Made by a program: the position numbers and the translations under genes. This document shows, piece by piece, positions 24,578 to 34,020 of a stretch of 64,000 nucleotides of DNA; within the stretch, counting starts at the first letter, position 1, and each line of letters opens with the position of its first letter. The notes under the pieces are model-generated. The model was given only the letters and a program-made list of their open reading frames with translations, was not told where the DNA came from and did no database searches. The stretch is from Mycobacterium sp. 852002-50816_SCH5313054-b (GTDB lineage: Bacteria > Actinomycetota > Actinomycetes > Mycobacteriales > Mycobacteriaceae): assembly GCF_001667185.1 (NCBI RefSeq), contig NZ_LZIC01000071.1, positions 1-64,000 on the forward strand, written 5' to 3'.

Positions 24578-24645
24578 CTGTTGCCAGTAAAACATGCCTC
24601 CACCGCAGAAAAAAGGCGCTCGAGCATCGTCGCTTGTCATAGTAA

Positions 24646-24659
24646 TGAAACGTGTTCTA
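24646..24659. promoter_or_regulatory. KstR operator between cyp125 and fadA5
   Basis: TGAAACGTGTTCTA matches all eight fixed positions of the KstR consensus. It ends 10 bp before the fadA5 ATG and lies 160 bp upstream of cyp125, so it clearly serves fadA5 and may serve cyp125. Confidence 0.85.
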
Positions 24660-24660
24660 G

Positions 24661-25832
<1,172 letters not shown>

Positions 25833-25833
<1 letters not shown>

Positions 25834-26207
25834 TGGGGGTCTCCGAGGCCGACCGCATCGCGGCGGCCCAGGCGTACATCGACGCGCTGGTCACCCACGA
25901 CGCCGACGCTGTCCCGTTCGCGCCGCACTGCGTCCGCATCGAGGTGGGGCTCAAATCGGGGTTCTCCGGAAATCACCTGCGGCGCAGCCTCAATCGCGGG
26001 CCGCAATACCGCATCATCGCGGCCACCACCCCGCCGCAGTACACCGTGTCCGGCGACGAAGTGCGCGCGGTGTACGACGTGCTGACCAAGGTCGCGTTCG
26101 GCGGGCGGCGGGTCGCGTCCCGGGTCGACGAGGCCTTCGTGATACCGGAAGACGACGGGCTGATCCACCACATCAGGGCCAGGCTGCGTCCATTCATCCA
26201 GCGCTGA
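25833..26207 (+). CDS. SnoaL/NTF2-like small protein
   Basis: A 124-residue protein that starts at GTG 25833, overlapping the fadA5 stop (TAGTG), so it is translationally coupled. The pattern (ADRIAAAQAYIDALVTHDADAVPFAPHCVRIEVG, then strands ending in IHHIRARLRPF) fits the cone-shaped NTF2/SnoaL fold that includes ketosteroid isomerases and polyketide cyclases. No catalytic Asp/His set can be assigned with confidence. Its place between fadA5 and ddn suggests a role linked to steroid or F420 metabolism. Confidence 0.65.
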
Positions 26208-26684
<477 letters not shown>

Positions 26685-26686
26685 CG

Positions 26687-27184
26687 GTGTCGAGCCGACA
26701 CCGTATCCGCAATTCCCGGTCAATAGCGCTGCTGCTCAAATGGTTTGCGCGCGCCCATATTTGGGTGTATCTCCGGACCGGCGGCAGGATCGGCGCGAAA
26801 CTGCTGCGGTACCCGGCGGCGCTGCTGACTACGACGGGACGCAAGACGGACGAGCCGCGAACCACCGCCACCCTGTACCTGCGCGACGGTGACCGGGTGA
26901 TCCTGCCGGCGTCCTTCGGGGGGCGCGACGAAAACCCGCTGTGGTACCGCAATCTCAAGGAGAACCCCGAGGTGCAGGTGCAGATTCGCGCGCAGCGCCT
27001 GTCGCTCGTCGCCCGGGACGCCACCGACGCCGAACGCGACCGGTACTGGCCGCCGCTGACGCGGATCTACCCGCGCTACCGGAAGTACCGCGAGGCCGCG
27101 GATCGGGTGATCCCCTTGGTGGTGTGCGAACCGCTACGCCGAACGTGCACTGGTGGCGAAGAATCGCCGAAAACATCGCCCTGA
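26687..27184 (+). CDS. Second Ddn-like F420-dependent reductase (tandem paralog)
   Basis: A 165-residue paralog of the preceding ddn. GTG at 26687 lies 2 bp after the ddn stop. Shared blocks are [47 protein letters not shown] and RDRYWPPLTRIYPRYRKYREAADR. The tail is basic (YPRYRKYREAADR against [13 protein letters not shown]), so the quinone/substrate surface differs. The last residues are encoded by the left arm and loop of a hairpin repeat at 27137-27198. Not known at this place in M. tuberculosis. Confidence 0.82.
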   Translation: MSSRHRIRNSRSIALLLKWFARAHIWVYLRTGGRIGAKLLRYPAALLTTTGRKTDEPRTTATLYLRDGDRVILPASFGGRDENPLWYRNLKENPEVQVQIRAQRLSLVARDATDAERDRYWPPLTRIYPRYRKYREAADRVIPLVVCEPLRRTCTGGEESPKTSP

Positions 27185-27198
27185 GTGCACGTTCGGCG
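27137..27198. repeat. Hairpin repeat, copy 1 (CGCCGA...TCGGCG family)
   Basis: Perfect 15-bp outer arms CGCCGAACGTGCACT (27137-27151) and AGTGCACGTTCGGCG (27184-27198), with an inner stem GGCGA-AGAA-TCGCC (27155-27168). Total 62 bp. It spans the 3' end of the ddn paralog and the gap to a convergent SDR gene, so it may terminate transcription in both directions. No T-run follows. Confidence 0.75.
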
Positions 27199-27207
27199 CG
27201 AGCCGCG

Positions 27208-28122
27208 TTAGGCCCCGTAGACCGGAACCGGCGGCCGCGCCTTGGCCAGCAGGTCGGCGACGACGGGCCCCAGCTCGGCGGGATCCCACCGGGCGCCCTT
27301 GTCGATCTGCGGGCCGTGCGCCCAGCCCTCGGCGACGCGGATCTTGCCGCCCTCGACCTCGAACACCTTGCCGGTGACGTCGCGGGACTCGGCGCTGCCG
27401 AGCCAGACAACCAGCGGCGAGACGTTCTCCGGCGCCATGGCGTCGAAATCCTGGCCCTGCGTTGCCATCATCTCGGCGAACACGGTCTCGGTCATGCGGG
27501 TGCGGGCCGACGGCGCGATGGCGTTGACGGTCACGCCGTACCGCCCCATTTCGGCCGCGCCCACGAGCGTCATCGCCGCGATGCCCGCCTTGGCGGCGCT
27601 GTAATTGCCCTGCCCGACGCTGCCCTGCAGGCCCGCCCCGGAACTGGTGTTGATGATCCGCGCGTCAATGTCTTTCGGTGCTTTGCCTCTTTTGGCCAGC
27701 CCCCGCCAATACGACGCGGCGTGGCGCATCGTGGCGAAGTGGCCCTTGAGGTGCACGGCGATGACGGCGTCGAATTCTTCCTCGCTGGTGTTGGCCATCA
27801 TCCGGTCGCGGACGATGCCGGCGTTGTTGACCACAACGTCGAGGCCGCCGAACGTGTCGACGGCGGTCTGGATCAGGCCGGCCACTTGGTCCCAGTCGGC
27901 GATGTTGGATCCGTTGGCGACGGCTTCTCCACCGGCAGCGGTGATTTCGTCGACCACGCCCTGCGCGGCGCTGCCGCCGCCCGCCGGCGAACCGTCCAGG
28001 CCCACCCCGATGTCGTTGACCACCACGCGCGCTCCTTCGGCCGCGAAGGCCAGCGCGTGCGCGCGGCCGATACCGCCGCCCGCCCCGGTGACGATGACGA
28101 CACGGCCGTCAACCAAACCCAT
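27208..28122 (-). CDS. Short-chain dehydrogenase (Rv3548c-like)
   Basis: A 304-residue SDR of the multifunctional-enzyme/17-beta-HSD4 N-terminal type. Motifs are VVIVTGAGGGIGRAHALAFA, VVVNNAG, and the Ser with YSAAKAG (QGNYSAAKAG). A long C-terminal extension (KIRVAEGWAHGPQIDKGARWDP) is typical of this subgroup. The ATG at 28122 has AGGAGC just upstream. It follows the next SDR gene by 14 bp and is likely part of the KstR2 regulon. Specific substrate unknown. Confidence 0.85.
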   Translation of the reverse strand: MGLVDGRVVIVTGAGGGIGRAHALAFAAEGARVVVNDIGVGLDGSPAGGGSAAQGVVDEITAAGGEAVANGSNIADWDQVAGLIQTAVDTFGGLDVVVNNAGIVRDRMMANTSEEEFDAVIAVHLKGHFATMRHAASYWRGLAKRGKAPKDIDARIINTSSGAGLQGSVGQGNYSAAKAGIAAMTLVGAAEMGRYGVTVNAIAPSARTRMTETVFAEMMATQGQDFDAMAPENVSPLVVWLGSAESRDVTGKVFEVEGGKIRVAEGWAHGPQIDKGARWDPAELGPVVADLLAKARPPVPVYGA

Positions 28123-28136
28123 AGCTCCTGACTCCT

Positions 28137-28922
28137 CTACTTGATCGCGCTCGCGTTCGTTGCTGCCAGATAGTGCGGCGGCTCGCCGCCGCCGTGCACC
28201 TCGAGCGCGGCACCGCTGATGTAGGACGCCGCACCCGAAGCCAAAAACGCTGTGGCCCAACCGACGTCCTCCGGCTTGGCCAGCCGCCCCAGCGGCACGT
28301 TCTTCGAGATCGCGGCGATCGAGTCGGCGTCACCATAAAACAGTTCCGACTGTTCGGTCTCCACCATCCCGACCACGCAGGCGTTCACCCGGACCTTCGG
28401 CCCCCATTCGACCGCCAACGTCTGGGTGAGGCTTTCCAGGCCGGCCTTGGCCGCCCCGTACGCCCCGGTACCCGGGGACGGCCGCCGGCCGCTGAGGCTG
28501 CAGATGTTGATGATCGACCCGCCGCGCGGTTGGTTCTGCATCTTCTCGTTCGCGTGCTGCGAAACCCACAGCGCCCCAATGAGGTTGAGCTCGATGATCT
28601 TGCGGTTGAACTTCGCGCTGGACTCCGCGGTCAGCATGTACGGCGAACCGCCGGCATTGTTGACGACGACGTCGAGCCGGCCATGCCGGTCGACGATCGC
28701 GTCGACCATTGCCTTGACGGCGTCCTCGTCGCGCACGTCGCACGAGTGGAACTCATGGGCAAAGCCCTCGACGGGCCGGCGCGCGCAGGCGATCACGGTC
28801 GCGCCCTGCTGGGCGAAAATCGAGCTGATGCCGGCACCTACGCCGCGTACACCGCCGGTAACAAGGACCACCCGCCCGTCCAGCCCCAGGTTAATACCGT
28901 CGGCTGCTTCGGCGGGAGTCAC
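28137..28922 (-). CDS. Short-chain dehydrogenase (Rv3549c-like)
   Basis: A 261-residue SDR with GTG start at 28922. Motifs are VVLVTGGVRGVGAGISSIFA, VVVNNAGGSPY, ICSLSGRRPSPGTGAYGAAKAGLESL (catalytic Ser and Tyr-x3-Lys). First gene of a two-gene operon divergent from echA20; the KstR2 operator lies 15 bp upstream of its start. Role in HIP catabolism is inferred from regulation only. Confidence 0.85.
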   Translation of the reverse strand: MTPAEAADGINLGLDGRVVLVTGGVRGVGAGISSIFAQQGATVIACARRPVEGFAHEFHSCDVRDEDAVKAMVDAIVDRHGRLDVVVNNAGGSPYMLTAESSAKFNRKIIELNLIGALWVSQHANEKMQNQPRGGSIINICSLSGRRPSPGTGAYGAAKAGLESLTQTLAVEWGPKVRVNACVVGMVETEQSELFYGDADSIAAISKNVPLGRLAKPEDVGWATAFLASGAASYISGAALEVHGGGEPPHYLAATNASAIK

Positions 28923-28937
28923 TGTGCTAGCGTACCA

Positions 28938-28951
28938 AGCAAGTGCTTGCT
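28938..28951. promoter_or_regulatory. KstR2 operator between Rv3549c-like SDR and echA20
   Basis: AGCAAGTGCTTGCT fits AnCAAGnnCTTGnT at every fixed position. It controls echA20-ipdABC on one side and the SDR pair on the other; KstR2 is released by HIP-CoA. Confidence 0.9.
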
Positions 28952-28979
28952 TAGGTAGTCAGCCCACCCAGGAAGTGCA

Positions 28980-29738
28980 ATGACGATCAATTCCACCACC
29001 ATCGAACCGGGCATCGTCGCGGTCACCGTCGACTACCCGCCCGTCAACGCCATCCCGTCGCGCGGCTGGTTCGAACTGGCCGACGCGATCACGGCGGCCG
29101 GCGCCAATCCCGATACCCACGCGGTGATCCTGCGGGCCGAGGGCCGCGGCTTCAACGCGGGCGTGGACATCAAGGAGATGCAGCGCACCGAGGGGTTCAG
29201 CGCCCTGATCGACGCCAACCGCGGGTGTTTCGCCGCGTTCCGCGCGGTCTACGAATGCGCCGTGCCGGTGATTGCGGCGGTGAACGGGTTCTGCGTCGGC
29301 GGCGGCATCGGCGTGGTGGGCAACTCCGATGTCATCGTGGCCTCCGACGACGCCACCTTCGGCCTGCCCGAGGTCGAACGCGGCGCGCTCGGCGCCGCGA
29401 CCCACCTGTCGCGGTTGGTGCCGCAGCACATGATGCGGCGGCTGTTCTTCACCGCCGCCACCGTGGATGCCGCCACCCTGCACCACTTCGGCTCGGTGCA
29501 CGAGGTGGTGCCGCGGGAGCAGTTGGACGAGGCCGCGTTGCGGGTGGCCCGCGACATCGCCGCCAAGGACACGCGCGTCATCCGCGCCGCCAAGGAGGCG
29601 CTCAATCTCATCGACGTGCAACGGGTCAACTCGAGTTACCGCATGGAACAAGGCTTTACGTTTGAGCTCAACCTCGCCGGCGTCTCCGACGAGCACCGCG
29701 ATGCGTTTGCCGGCACCAAGAAGGGCAAGGACGCGTGA
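28980..29738 (+). CDS. echA20: Enoyl-CoA hydratase-family ring D hydrolase
   Basis: A 252-residue crotonase. The oxyanion-hole regions are GRGFNAGVDIKEMQ and NGFCVGGGIGVVGNSDVIVAS. In the HIP pathway EchA20 hydrolyses ring D of HIEC-CoA to give COCHEA-CoA. ATG at 28980 has AGGAAG 5 bp upstream. First gene of a tightly overlapping operon with ipdA, ipdB and ipdC. Confidence 0.93.
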   Translation: MTINSTTIEPGIVAVTVDYPPVNAIPSRGWFELADAITAAGANPDTHAVILRAEGRGFNAGVDIKEMQRTEGFSALIDANRGCFAAFRAVYECAVPVIAAVNGFCVGGGIGVVGNSDVIVASDDATFGLPEVERGALGAATHLSRLVPQHMMRRLFFTAATVDAATLHHFGSVHEVVPREQLDEAALRVARDIAAKDTRVIRAAKEALNLIDVQRVNSSYRMEQGFTFELNLAGVSDEHRDAFAGTKKGKDA

Positions 29739-30619
29739 GCGACAAGAGAACCACCCTGGACGAGGCCGTCTCGGAACTGCGCAGCGGCATGACGATCGGC
29801 ATCGGTGGCTGGGGATCGCGGCGCAAGCCCATGGCGTTCGTGCGCGCCATGCTGCGCACCGACGTCAAGGACTTGACCGTGGTCACCTACGGCGGACCCG
29901 ACCTGGGATTGCTCTGCTCGGCGGGCAAGGTCAAGCGGGTCTACTACGGATTTGTGTCGCTGGACTCCGCCCCGTTCTACGACCCGTGGTTCGCGAAGGC
30001 GCGCACCGACGGAGCCATCGAGGCCCGGGAGATGGACGAGGGCATGCTGCGCTGCGGATTGCAGGCGGCGGCGCAGCGGCTGCCGTTCCTGCCGATCCGT
30101 GCCGGGCTGGGCAGTTCGGTCCCGGACTTCTGGGAGGGCGAGCTGCGGACGGTGACCAGCCCCTACCCGGCGCCCGGCGGCGGGCACGAGACGCTGCTCG
30201 CCATGCCGGCCCTGCGCCTGGACGCTGCCTTTGTGCACCTCAATCTCGGTGACAGCCAGGGCAATGCCGCCTACACCGGCATCGACCCCTATTTCGACGA
30301 TCTCTTCTTGATGGCCGCCGAGCGGCGCTACCTGTCGGCGGAGCGCGTCGTCTCCACCGAGGAGCTCGTCAAGGCGGTGCCCCCGCAGGCGCTGCTGGTG
30401 AATCGGATGATGGTCGACGCGGTGGTGGAGGCTCCAGGTGGTGCCCACTTCACCACCGCCGCACCGGATTACGGCCGCGACGAGAAGTTCCAGCGGCACT
30501 ACGCCCAGGCCGCCTCCACGGAGGAGGGCTGGCAGCAGTTCGTCCAGACCTATCTGTCCGGCGGCGAGGACGACTACCAGGCGGCGGTTCGCGCATTCGC
30601 AGAGGAGGCGTCCAAGTGA
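29735..30619 (+). CDS. ipdA: COCHEA-CoA hydrolase, alpha subunit
   Basis: A 294-residue protein of the class I CoA-transferase fold (MTIGIGGWGSRRKPMAFVRAML; AFVHLNLGDSQGNAAYTG). IpdA with IpdB opens ring C of the last cholesterol ring intermediate by hydrolysis rather than CoA transfer. GTG start at 29735 overlaps the echA20 stop by 4 bp, and its stop overlaps ipdB by 4 bp. Confidence 0.94.
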   Translation: MSDKRTTLDEAVSELRSGMTIGIGGWGSRRKPMAFVRAMLRTDVKDLTVVTYGGPDLGLLCSAGKVKRVYYGFVSLDSAPFYDPWFAKARTDGAIEAREMDEGMLRCGLQAAAQRLPFLPIRAGLGSSVPDFWEGELRTVTSPYPAPGGGHETLLAMPALRLDAAFVHLNLGDSQGNAAYTGIDPYFDDLFLMAAERRYLSAERVVSTEELVKAVPPQALLVNRMMVDAVVEAPGGAHFTTAAPDYGRDEKFQRHYAQAASTEEGWQQFVQTYLSGGEDDYQAAVRAFAEEASK

Positions 30620-31362
30620 GCAGCACCCGAGCCGAGGTCTGCGCGGTGGCTTGCGCCGAGTTATTCAGGGACGCCGGCGAAATCATGATCAGCCCGATGA
30701 CCAACATGGCCGCCGTCGGCGCCCGGCTGGCGCGCTTGACCTTCTCGCCGGACATCCTGCTGACCGACGGCGAGGCGCAGCTGCTGGCGGACACGCCGGC
30801 GCTGGGCAAGACCGGGCCGGTCGAAGGCTGGATGCCGTTTGGCCGGGTGTTCGAGACGCTGGCCTGGGGGCGCCGCCACGTGGTGATGGGCGCCAATCAG
30901 GTTGACCGCTTTGGCAATCAGAACATCTCGGCGTTCGGCCCGCTGCAGCACCCGACCCGGCAGATGTTCGGCCTGCGCGGCGCGCCCGGCAACGCGATCA
31001 ACCACTCGACCAGTTACTGGGTCGGCAACCACTCCAAGCGGGTGTTCTGCGAGACCGTCGACGTGGTGTGCGGCATCGGCTGGGACAAGATCGACGCCGA
31101 CAACCCGGCGTTCCGATTCGCCCACCCGTATCGGGTGGTGTCCAACCTGGGGGTGTTCGACTTCGACGGCCCCGACCACACCATGCGGGCGGTGTCCCTG
31201 CATCCCGGCGTGAGCCCCGACGAGGTCCGCGAGAACACGTCGTTCGGGGTGGACGGGCTCGACGAGGCCGAGGAGACCCGGCTGCCGACCGACGACGAGC
31301 TGCGCCTGATCCGCGAGGTGATCGACCCGAAGGCATTGCGCGACCGCGAGATACGTTCATGA
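30616..31362 (+). CDS. ipdB: COCHEA-CoA hydrolase, beta subunit
   Basis: A 248-residue partner of IpdA with the beta-type CoA-transferase fold (MISPMTNMAAVGARLARLTFSPDILLTDGEAQLL; the GAPGNAINHSTSYWVGNHS loop). It completes the active site of the heteromeric ring C hydrolase. GTG start overlaps ipdA; its stop overlaps the ipdC ATG (ATGA). Confidence 0.94.
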   Translation: MSSTRAEVCAVACAELFRDAGEIMISPMTNMAAVGARLARLTFSPDILLTDGEAQLLADTPALGKTGPVEGWMPFGRVFETLAWGRRHVVMGANQVDRFGNQNISAFGPLQHPTRQMFGLRGAPGNAINHSTSYWVGNHSKRVFCETVDVVCGIGWDKIDADNPAFRFAHPYRVVSNLGVFDFDGPDHTMRAVSLHPGVSPDEVRENTSFGVDGLDEAEETRLPTDDELRLIREVIDPKALRDREIRS

Positions 31363-32429
31363 GATTGCGCACGCCGCTGACCGAGCTGGTCGGTGTCGAA
31401 CACCCGGTGGTGCAAACCGGGATGGGCTGGGTGGCCGGCGCGCGGCTGGTGTCGGCCACGGCGAATGCGGGCGGGCTGGGGATCCTGGCCTCGGCGACGA
31501 TGACGCTGGGCGAGTTGGCGACGGCCATCGGCAAGGTCAAGGCCGCGACCGACAAGCCGTTCGGGGTGAACATCCGCGCCGACGCCGCCGACGCCGGCGA
31601 TCGCGTCGAGCTGATGATCCGCGAGGGCGTGAAGGTGGCGTCCTTCGCCCTGGCGCCCAAGCAGGAGCTAATCGCCCGGCTGAAAGAGGCTGGGGCGGTG
31701 GTTATCCCGTCGATCGGGGCAGCCAAACACGCGCGCAAGGTCGCGGGCTGGGGCGCCGACGCGATGATCGTCCAGGGCGGCGAGGGCGGCGGGCACACCG
31801 GGCCCGTCGCGACCACGCTGCTGCTACCGTCCGTGCTCGACGCCGTGCAGGGCACCGGGATCCCGGTGATCGCGGCGGGCGGATTCTTCGACGGCCGCGG
31901 ACTCGCCGCCGCGTTGTCCTACGGCGCCGCCGGCGTCGCGATGGGCACCCGCTTCCTGCTCACCTCGGATTCCACCGTGCCCGATGCGGTCAAGCGGCGC
32001 TACCTCGAGGCGGCGCTGGACGGCACCGTGGTCACCACGCGCGTCGACGGCATGCCGCACCGGGTGTTGCGCACCGGCCTGGTAGAGAGGCTGGAAAGCG
32101 GTTCTCCGGTAAGGGGTTTCGCGGCGGCGGTGGGTAACGCGGCGAAGTTCAAGAAAATGTCCCAGATGACCTGGGCGTCGATGATCCGCGACGGCCTGGC
32201 GATGCGCCACGGCAAGGAACTGACCTGGTCGCAGGTGGTGATGGCGGCCAACACGCCGATGCTGCTCAAAGCCGGGCTGGTCGAGGGCAACACCGAGGCC
32301 GGGGTGCTGGCCTCCGGGCAGGTGGCCGGCATCCTCGACGACTTGCCGTCGTGCGCCGAGCTGATCGAGTCGATCGTGCACGACGCGATCGAACACCTGC
32401 GGGCGGCGTCCGCGCTGGTGGAGAACTAG
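31359..32429 (+). CDS. ipdC: Flavin-dependent dehydrogenase of HIP catabolism (nitronate monooxygenase family)
   Basis: A 356-residue TIM-barrel flavoprotein of the 2-nitropropane dioxygenase/NMO family (VVQTGMGWVAGARLVSATANAGGLGIL; IVQGGEGGGHTGPVATTLLLP; IPVIAAGGFFDGRGLAAALSYGAAGVAMGTRFL, the FMN phosphate-binding loop). IpdC is required for introducing a double bond into the 5-hydroxy-HIC-CoA intermediate. ATG at 31359 overlaps ipdB. A hairpin repeat lies 8 bp after the stop. Confidence 0.92.
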   Translation: MRLRTPLTELVGVEHPVVQTGMGWVAGARLVSATANAGGLGILASATMTLGELATAIGKVKAATDKPFGVNIRADAADAGDRVELMIREGVKVASFALAPKQELIARLKEAGAVVIPSIGAAKHARKVAGWGADAMIVQGGEGGGHTGPVATTLLLPSVLDAVQGTGIPVIAAGGFFDGRGLAAALSYGAAGVAMGTRFLLTSDSTVPDAVKRRYLEAALDGTVVTTRVDGMPHRVLRTGLVERLESGSPVRGFAAAVGNAAKFKKMSQMTWASMIRDGLAMRHGKELTWSQVVMAANTPMLLKAGLVEGNTEAGVLASGQVAGILDDLPSCAELIESIVHDAIEHLRAASALVEN

Positions 32430-32436
32430 CGCCGCA

Positions 32437-32498
32437 CGCCGAGTGTGAACCGGACGACGCGACGCGCCGCTGAGGCGTCGCGTGTTTCACACTCGGCG
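32437..32498. repeat. Hairpin repeat, copy 2, downstream of ipdC
   Basis: Outer arms CGCCGAGTGTGAA (32437-32449) and TTCACACTCGGCG (32486-32498) pair perfectly (14 bp with the flanking A-T pair). A second perfect stem ACGCGACGC (32457-32465)/GCGTCGCGT (32475-32483) sits inside with a 9-nt loop. Total 62 bp. It may terminate the echA20-ipdABC transcript. Confidence 0.75.
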
Positions 32499-32521
32499 TT
32501 GGCGGGCGACGCACTCAGCTA

Positions 32522-32563
32522 AATTAAGCGTATAGCTGAATCCTAGAGCAATTAAGCTATACT
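32522..32563 (+). promoter_or_regulatory. AT-rich promoter/operator region of satD
   Basis: An AT-rich patch in GC-rich DNA. AATTAAGC occurs twice (32522-32529 and 32550-32557, 28 bp apart), and TATAGCT (32531-32537) pairs with AGCTATA (32555-32561). TATACT at 32558-32563 is a good -10 hexamer 6 bp before the ATG at 32570, which predicts a leaderless mRNA. Confidence 0.5.
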
Positions 32564-32569
32564 CTTTAT

Positions 32570-33217
32570 ATGGTGAAGATGAAGATAGGCTCTTCACTCC
32601 GTGCGACCGTGATCGGCGATGTCGTCGGGTCCCGGCGCGCCCGCGACCGGCCCGGCCTGCATCGACGCGTCGCCACGGCGCTGGGCCAAGTCGCCGCCGG
32701 TGCCGTCGGCCCGCCCGCCTTCACGGTCGGCGACGAGTTCCAGGGCAGCTACCCCACCCTCGGTGCCGCCATCGACGCGGCATTGACCATCCGCCTCCTG
32801 CTTGCCCCGGAGATCGACGTCCGTTTCGGCATCGGCTGGGGCACGGTCACCGTCCTCGACGCCGATGCCGGAATCCAGGACGGGCCGGGCTGGTGGAGCG
32901 CGCGCGAGGCGATCCAGCGGACGGCGGACACTCAGCGACAGCCCGGCTTCACGCTGGTGCGCACGACATTCCGGGCGGCCGACGACACGCGCACCGACGT
33001 CGCCGCCGTCAACGCGGCCCTGATTTGTCGGGACCATCTGCTTGGATCGCTCGATGAAAGATCGTTGCGAATTGTGAGGGGCTTGATGACCGGCCGAACC
33101 AAAAAGGAACTCGCCGCTGCCGAGGGCATCAGCGCGTCCGCGGTGTCCCAACGGGCGGCCCGTGACGGTTTGGACCTGATTGTCGTTGCCTCTCAGTATC
33201 TTCGGGGCCTGCCGTGA
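32570..33217 (+). CDS. SatD family protein with C-terminal helix-turn-helix
   Basis: A 215-residue protein of the SatD family (secretion and acid tolerance; role unclear). It contains ATVIGDVVGSR near the N-terminus, FTVGDEFQGSYPTLGAAIDAAL, and VRFGIGWGTVTV, three blocks that look like the metal-Asp, GD and RxGI-xG motifs of class III nucleotide cyclases. The C-terminus (MTGRTKKELAAAEGISASAVSQRAARDGL, residues about 170-198) is a helix-turn-helix. No ribosome site is seen; a -10 element lies 6 bp upstream. A membrane protein gene overlaps its stop. Cyclase kinship and DNA binding are inferences. Confidence 0.75.
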   Translation: MVKMKIGSSLRATVIGDVVGSRRARDRPGLHRRVATALGQVAAGAVGPPAFTVGDEFQGSYPTLGAAIDAALTIRLLLAPEIDVRFGIGWGTVTVLDADAGIQDGPGWWSAREAIQRTADTQRQPGFTLVRTTFRAADDTRTDVAAVNAALICRDHLLGSLDERSLRIVRGLMTGRTKKELAAAEGISASAVSQRAARDGLDLIVVASQYLRGLP

Positions 33218-33954
33218 GCGGCGTGGCGGTCCTGCTGCTCGCGGTCGGAATCGCCGACCTGTGCCGGCGCGCGGTCCGCGCGGCGTGGGCCCCGCTCGCG
33301 GCGGGACCGGCCGTGGTGGTGGCGTGCGTGGCGCTGGGTGCGCTGTGGCATCGCGGCGACATCCTGTTGCTTGTGGTGGCGGCCGCCGCGTCAGTCGTCT
33401 GGGAGTGGCTCTGCCTGCGCAGTGAGCGCAGCGGCCGGCAGCAGGCGGCCCCGTTGGCCGTGTTCGCTGCGGCGCTGGTGCTGCTGATCGTCTTGTCCGG
33501 ATGGTCCTCGGCGGTCGGCGGCGTCGTCGGGCGGTGGTCGGGGTGGGTGCAGCTGCCGCTGAGCCACGTGACGCCCACCCGACTGCTGATGATCCTCGGA
33601 GTGGTGCTGGTGCAGTTCGCGACCGGAAATCAGTTGGTGCGCCTCGTGCTCGGGTCGGTGGGGGCGGTGCGCCCGGCCGGCGAGCCGCAGCCGTCGGACC
33701 GGCTCAAGGGCGGCCGGCTGCTGGGCCCGATGGAACGACTGCTGATCCTGAGCCTCGGCGTCGGCGGTCAGGTGGCCGCGGCCAGCGCCGTCGTCGCCGC
33801 CAAAGGCATCATCCGCTTCCCCGAATTGAGCGCGCAGAAAAACCGCAACGGTGACGTCGGCATCGACGAGGTGACCGAGTACTTTCTGGTGGGCAGCTTC
33901 ACGAGTTGGCTGCTGGCGCTCGCCGGGATCGCGCTGGTGCTGGCCGCCCGGTGA
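33214..33954 (+). CDS. Polytopic membrane protein, partner of SatD
   Basis: A 246-residue hydrophobic protein with about six membrane segments (GVAVLLLAVGIADL; VVVACVALGALW; ILLLVVAAAASVVW; PLAVFAAALVLLIVLSGW; RLLMILGVVLVQFATG; SWLLALAGIALVLAAR), plus loops with GGRLLGPMERLLILSLGVGGQVAAASAVVAAKG and FPELSAQKN. GTG at 33214 overlaps the satD stop (GTGA), so both are made together. SatD genes elsewhere are often paired with a membrane protein gene. Function unknown. The stop is followed 6 bp later by a hairpin repeat. Confidence 0.7.
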   Translation: MSGVAVLLLAVGIADLCRRAVRAAWAPLAAGPAVVVACVALGALWHRGDILLLVVAAAASVVWEWLCLRSERSGRQQAAPLAVFAAALVLLIVLSGWSSAVGGVVGRWSGWVQLPLSHVTPTRLLMILGVVLVQFATGNQLVRLVLGSVGAVRPAGEPQPSDRLKGGRLLGPMERLLILSLGVGGQVAAASAVVAAKGIIRFPELSAQKNRNGDVGIDEVTEYFLVGSFTSWLLALAGIALVLAAR

Positions 33955-33960
33955 TCGCAA

Positions 33961-34020
33961 CGCCCAGCGTGCAATTCACGACGCGACACGCCGTTGAAGC
34001 GGCGCAGATTGCACGCGCGG
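33961..34020. repeat. Hairpin repeat, copy 3, at the 3' end of DUF559 gene 1
   Basis: Outer stem GCGTGCAAT (33967-33975)/ATTGCACGC (34008-34016) and inner stem CGCCG (33989-33993)/CGGCG (34000-34004). The core ACGACGCGACACGCCG is nearly the same as in copy 4 (ACGACGCAACACGCCG), while the outer arms differ on both sides in a paired manner. The repeat overlaps the last codons of the DUF559 gene. Confidence 0.65.
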
